DNA from: PNAI01 sp964575715
Lineage (GTDB): Bacteria > Pseudomonadota > Alphaproteobacteria > Rhizobiales > Xanthobacteraceae
Length of the DNA: 8,086 nt
Reading direction: 5' to 3'
Assembly: GCA_964575715.1 (NCBI GenBank)
Contig: CAZNSG010000142.1
Coordinates: 1 to 8,086, forward strand
The position numbers and the translations under genes were made by a program. How positions within the stretch are numbered: position 1 is the stretch's first letter; the number at the start of each line of letters is the position of its first letter. Below, piece by piece: positions 6,172 through 8,086 of the stretch. The notes under the pieces were generated by a model, which saw only the letters and a list, made by a program, of their open reading frames with translations, was not told where the DNA came from and ran no database searches.

Positions 6172-6861
6172 ATGCGCCGACATCGGGGATATGGGCAGGC
6201 CTTGGTGTATCAAGCCTTGGGGTATAAAGCCTTGGGGCATCAGGCCTTGGGTTGTCTCGCGTTGAGCGGGTCGGCGCTGCTATTTTGTGCCAGTGCACCG
6301 GCCCAGGCGCACCACGTCATGAACGGCCAGACGCCCTCGACCTTGCTCGAAGGATTTTTGTCCGGACTAGGTCATCTTGTCATCGGCATCGACCATCTCG
6401 CCTTTATCGTGGCGGTCGGGCTTGTGGCCGGCCTGGCGCGGCTGCAAGTGGCGGCACCGGCCATGTTCATTGCGGCCTCTGCCCTCGGGGTCGGTCTGCA
6501 TGTTGGCAGAATCGACATACCCGCGCCCGCGGTCGAGTTGGTCGTGGCGGCATCGGTACTGCTCGCGGGCGCCCTCGTCGCGTTTGGCGCCGTAATGCGG
6601 CTCTCAGTCTGGCTTGCCGTGTTCAGCATTGCCGGCCTGTTTCACGGCTACGCTTACGGAGAATCGATTGTCGGCGCCGAACCCTCACCGCTCCCCGCTT
6701 ATCTTGCCGGCATTGTCGTCGTGCAGGCTGCCCTTGCGAGCGCAATCGCGCTGCTCGCGCGCCGCAGCGGGGAGGGTGCGCTGCAGCACCCGCGCCTTGC
6801 CGGTGCCATGATCGTCGGCATTGGCCTTACGGTGTTATTTGGGCAAATCGTGCCGGCCTGA
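6172..6861 (+). CDS. HupE/UreJ family membrane protein (putative Ni/Co permease)
   Basis: This 229-residue integral membrane protein matches the HupE/UreJ family, members of which import nickel or cobalt for hydrogenase or urease. A long signal peptide ends near APAQA (46), exposing HHVMNG. The family signature is at 68-84 as HLVIGIDHLAFIVAVGL (H68, D74, H75). A second histidine motif, FHGYAYGE, is at 157-164, and H110 lies in the third hydrophobic block. About five or six further membrane segments follow (for example 92-110, 121-140, 145-160, 176-195, 208-227). ATG 6172 is chosen for a strong AGGAG 6 nt upstream; a GTG at 6139 would add 11 polar residues. No hydrogenase, urease or cobalamin gene is visible, so the metal and the process served are unknown. 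The stop is 14 bp from the convergent tRNA-Glu. Confidence 0.88.
   Translation: MRRHRGYGQALVYQALGYKALGHQALGCLALSGSALLFCASAPAQAHHVMNGQTPSTLLEGFLSGLGHLVIGIDHLAFIVAVGLVAGLARLQVAAPAMFIAASALGVGLHVGRIDIPAPAVELVVAASVLLAGALVAFGAVMRLSVWLAVFSIAGLFHGYAYGESIVGAEPSPLPAYLAGIVVVQAALASAIALLARRSGEGALQHPRLAGAMIVGIGLTVLFGQIVPA
6196..6255 (+). repeat. 15-bp tandem repeat in the HupE-like signal peptide
   Basis: Four 15-bp units occur: CAGGCCTTGGTGTAT, CAAGCCTTGGGGTAT, AAAGCCTTGGGGCAT and CAGGCCTTGGGTTGT. A degenerate fifth unit follows at 6256-6270. They encode QALVY-QALGY-KALGH-QALGC and lengthen the signal peptide. Because the unit is a multiple of three, copy-number change would alter leader length without breaking the gene. 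Confidence 0.9.
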
Positions 6862-6875
6862 CGGCGACGCACTAT

Positions 6876-6951
6876 TGGCGCGCCCTATGGGAATCGAACC
6901 CATGTTTCCGCCGTGAAAGGGCGGCGTCCTAGACCGCTAGACGAAGGGCGC
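6876..6951 (-). tRNA. tRNA-Glu (anticodon UUC)
   Basis: A complete cloverleaf is visible. The acceptor stem is GCGCCCT/AGGGCGC. A TC-GTCT D arm with the AGCGGTCT loop follows. The anticodon stem CCGCC/GGCGG encloses CTTTCAC (anticodon TTC), the typical tRNA-Glu arrangement. The T arm is ATGGG-TTCGATT-CCCAT, the discriminator is G (6879), and CCA is encoded (6878-6876). The length is 76 nt. It is convergent with the HupE-like gene and leaves only 14 bp between them. Confidence 0.97.
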
Positions 6952-6969
6952 GTTGGTGGGCGGGGGGGA

Positions 6970-6998
6970 CGTATAGAGAGCTTTGGCCAGAGCAGCAA
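6970..6998 (-). promoter_or_regulatory. Promoter of tRNA-Glu
   Basis: On the - strand, -35 TTGCTG (6998-6993) and -10 TATACG (6975-6970) are separated by exactly 17 nt. A C-rich discriminator (GTCCCCCCC) follows, of the kind found at stringently controlled stable-RNA promoters. Transcription would start about 10 nt before the mature 5' end at 6951. Stringent control is inferred from that discriminator only. Confidence 0.6.
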
Positions 6999-7053
6999 TC
7001 CTATACCGCACCACCAGGCGATGGGACCCGCAAATGTGGAGAGTAGATGCAAC

Positions 7054-7512
7054 TCACCAATTGCCGGTATTTGGCATCGACGCCCATGGCTCCTTTGGCG
7101 GCAGCGGCTTGCCCTTTTGCAGGAGCTCAATCGAATGTTTGTCGGGCGAGCGTACAAACGCCATGTTGCCGTCGCGCGGCGGCCGGTTGATGGCAACCCC
7201 GGCCTTCAAAAGCTGCTCGCAGACCGCATAAATGTCGTCAACCTCGTAGGCGAGGTGGCCGAAATAGCGCGCTTCGCCGTAGTCTTCGCTATCCCAGTTG
7301 TAGGTGAGCTCGATGACCGGGGCATCCCGCCGGCCAGCCTTGACCGCGTTAGTCGCGGCAGCGGCATCCTCGGGCGCCGCCAGGAACACCAGCGTATAGC
7401 GGCCCTTCTCGTCCACCCGCCTGCGGACCTCCTGCAGGCCGAGCAGATTGCAATAAAACTGCAGCGCCGCATCGAGATTGCGTACGCGCAGCATGGTGTG
7501 CAGAAATCGCAT
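7054..7512 (-). CDS. gloA: Glyoxalase I (lactoylglutathione lyase), VOC fold
   Basis: This 152-residue cytosolic enzyme converts the hemithioacetal of methylglyoxal and glutathione to S-lactoylglutathione. The N-terminus MRFLHTMLRVRNLDAALQFY is almost that of E. coli GloA. All four expected metal ligands can be placed: H5, E68 (VIELTYNW), H86 (GHLAYEV) and E129 (HSIELL). Compared with the usual roughly 135 residues, it has an alanine-rich insertion at about 46-64 and a shortened loop before MAFVRSPD (117-124). The missing long loop found in larger Zn enzymes suggests the Ni/Co-dependent bacterial class, an inference from length. The ATG at 7512 follows GAGG at 5-nt spacing. It is divergent from the Sir2 gene, with 52 bp between start codons, so their promoters must share or overlap that space. 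Confidence 0.93.
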   Translation of the reverse strand: MRFLHTMLRVRNLDAALQFYCNLLGLQEVRRRVDEKGRYTLVFLAAPEDAAAATNAVKAGRRDAPVIELTYNWDSEDYGEARYFGHLAYEVDDIYAVCEQLLKAGVAINRPPRDGNMAFVRSPDKHSIELLQKGKPLPPKEPWASMPNTGNW

Positions 7513-7564
7513 GATGACCTCATGGTCTCGGCCCAGGAGATATCGGCCAACTCAAGGACCATAC

Positions 7565-8083
7565 ATGATCGCCACCGATCTGGAGACTGCCATCGCCCGT
7601 CTGCGGGACCTCGTGGAACTGGCTGACGTGGTGCTGCCCTTTACCGGGGCGGGTATATCTACCGAGTGTGGCATCCCCGATTTCCGCTCCCCCGGCGGCA
7701 TCTGGACCAAGCTCATGCCGATCGAATTCGGCGACTTCCTCGCGAGCCAAGAAATGCGCGACGAAAGCTGGCGGCGGCGCTTTGCCATGGAGGAGCAGTT
7801 CGGCGGGGCCAAGCCGGGCAGGGGCCATCGGGCCCTTGCAAATCTCTACCGGGCCGGCAAGGTCAAGGCGGTGGTGACCCAGAACATCGATAACCTGCAT
7901 CAAGTCTCAGGCGTTGCCGCCGCCGACGTCGTTGAATTGCACGGCAATACCACCCATGCCACCTGCCTTGACTGTGCCAAGCGCTACGAACTGTCCTGGG
8001 TTGCAGATTCCGGTGATGGCGGACAGGCATTCCATTTGAAGGCGGACAGTGATTCCGGTCGATCGCGGACAGCAATCCGGTGA
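7565..8083 (+). pseudogene. Sir2-type NAD-dependent protein deacylase, 3' truncated by a probable IS insertion
   Basis: The first 146 codons are a clear sirtuin, which removes acyl groups from lysines using NAD. The NAD-binding motif GAGIS is at 28-32, GIPDFRS at 36-42, TQNIDNLH at 105-112, the catalytic histidine H126 in ELHGN, and the first zinc pair C134-LD-C137. The start is ATG 7565 with AAGGA 6 nt upstream. After YELSWV the frame runs 26 more codons, ending at TGA 8081-8083. These residues have no sirtuin character and come from 23-bp-period repeats resembling an insertion-sequence end. The second CxxC, the rest of the zinc module and the C-terminal Rossmann part (about 80-100 residues) are missing, so the product is almost certainly inactive. 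The remainder may lie beyond the element, outside the window. Confidence 0.85.
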
Positions 8084-8086
8084 AGG
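8002..8086. mobile_element. Terminus of a probable IS21-like insertion sequence (partial, runs off the window)
   Basis: From about 8002 the DNA consists of 23-bp units with the pattern ATTCC, 7-8 nt, GCGGAC: 8002-8024, 8025-8047, 8048-8070, and an incomplete unit from 8071 (AGCAATCCGGTGAAGG). Repeated transposase-binding units next to a TG-initiated end are typical of IS21-family termini as I recall them, including rhizobial members. The boundary coincides with the loss of sirtuin homology. No transposase is inside the window and the family call is from memory, so the insertion is more certain than the family. Confidence 0.6.

Noticed and set aside
5420..6951. The two-gene block between two tRNA genes as a genomic island
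   Set aside because: No integrase, no duplicated tRNA 3' end and no composition shift is visible; two tRNAs near each other are not enough.
1..8086. CRISPR array, defence system or biosynthetic cluster
   Set aside because: There is no regularly spaced repeat-spacer array and no cas, toxin, retron or biosynthetic gene. The only periodic array (8002-8086) has no spacers and fits an IS end. The lone truncated sirtuin is a housekeeping-type deacylase, not a SIR2 defence effector.

Overview
The window looks like chromosomal DNA from a GC-rich alphaproteobacterium of the order Hyphomicrobiales, probably close to Bradyrhizobium, Rhodopseudomonas or other Nitrobacteraceae/Xanthobacteraceae. The evidence is strong G/C bias at third codon positions, the style of the proteins (Tat-exported MltB-type transglycosylase, M23 protein, Sir2 with the GIPDFRS motif), and a 'GTCATTCCGG...CCGGAATGAC' intergenic palindrome of a type I associate with these genomes. 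Placement is from pattern recognition only; no search was run.

Layout: (1) 1-170 is a non-coding leader rich in dyad symmetry. It precedes a + strand gene of the 4,5-dihydroxyphthalate decarboxylase / periplasmic-binding-like family (171-1154). (2) A roughly 104-bp palindromic repeat (1173-1276) separates that gene from a convergent NitT/TauT-type substrate-binding protein (1330-2289, -). Neither has a visible permease or ATPase partner. (3) Two cell-wall genes follow on the - strand, read in the order M23/LytM-type peptidase homologue (3658-5319) then MltB-type lytic transglycosylase (2354-3577, or from 3661). They overlap or nearly abut, so they are probably co-transcribed; together they could act on peptide and glycan bonds of peptidoglycan. 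The substrate-binding gene may be a distal member of this unit. (4) Two - strand tRNA genes, tRNA-Arg(UCG) at 5420-5496 and tRNA-Glu(UUC) at 6876-6951, bracket a + strand pair: a small lipoprotein of unknown function (5655-6134) and a HupE/UreJ-type membrane protein (6172-6861). (5) A glyoxalase I gene (7054-7512, -) is divergent from a Sir2-type NAD-dependent deacylase (7565 onward, +), with 52 bp between their start codons.

The most notable event is at the right edge. The Sir2 reading frame leaves the family consensus abruptly after codon 146 (about 8002), just after the first zinc-binding CxxC. It enters DNA made of 23-bp-period repeats (ATTCC...GCGGAC) that resemble the iterated terminus of an IS21-type insertion sequence. 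The Sir2 gene therefore appears to be broken by a mobile element whose body lies outside the window.

Other structure not explained by ordinary gene content: three copies of a bipartite motif forming nested inverted repeats upstream of the first gene, and in-frame 12- or 15-bp tandem repeats in three genes, two of them in the signal-peptide regions of the adjacent lipoprotein and HupE genes. No CRISPR array, phage module or obviously new multigene system is visible. No stretch longer than 300 bases lacks a gene.
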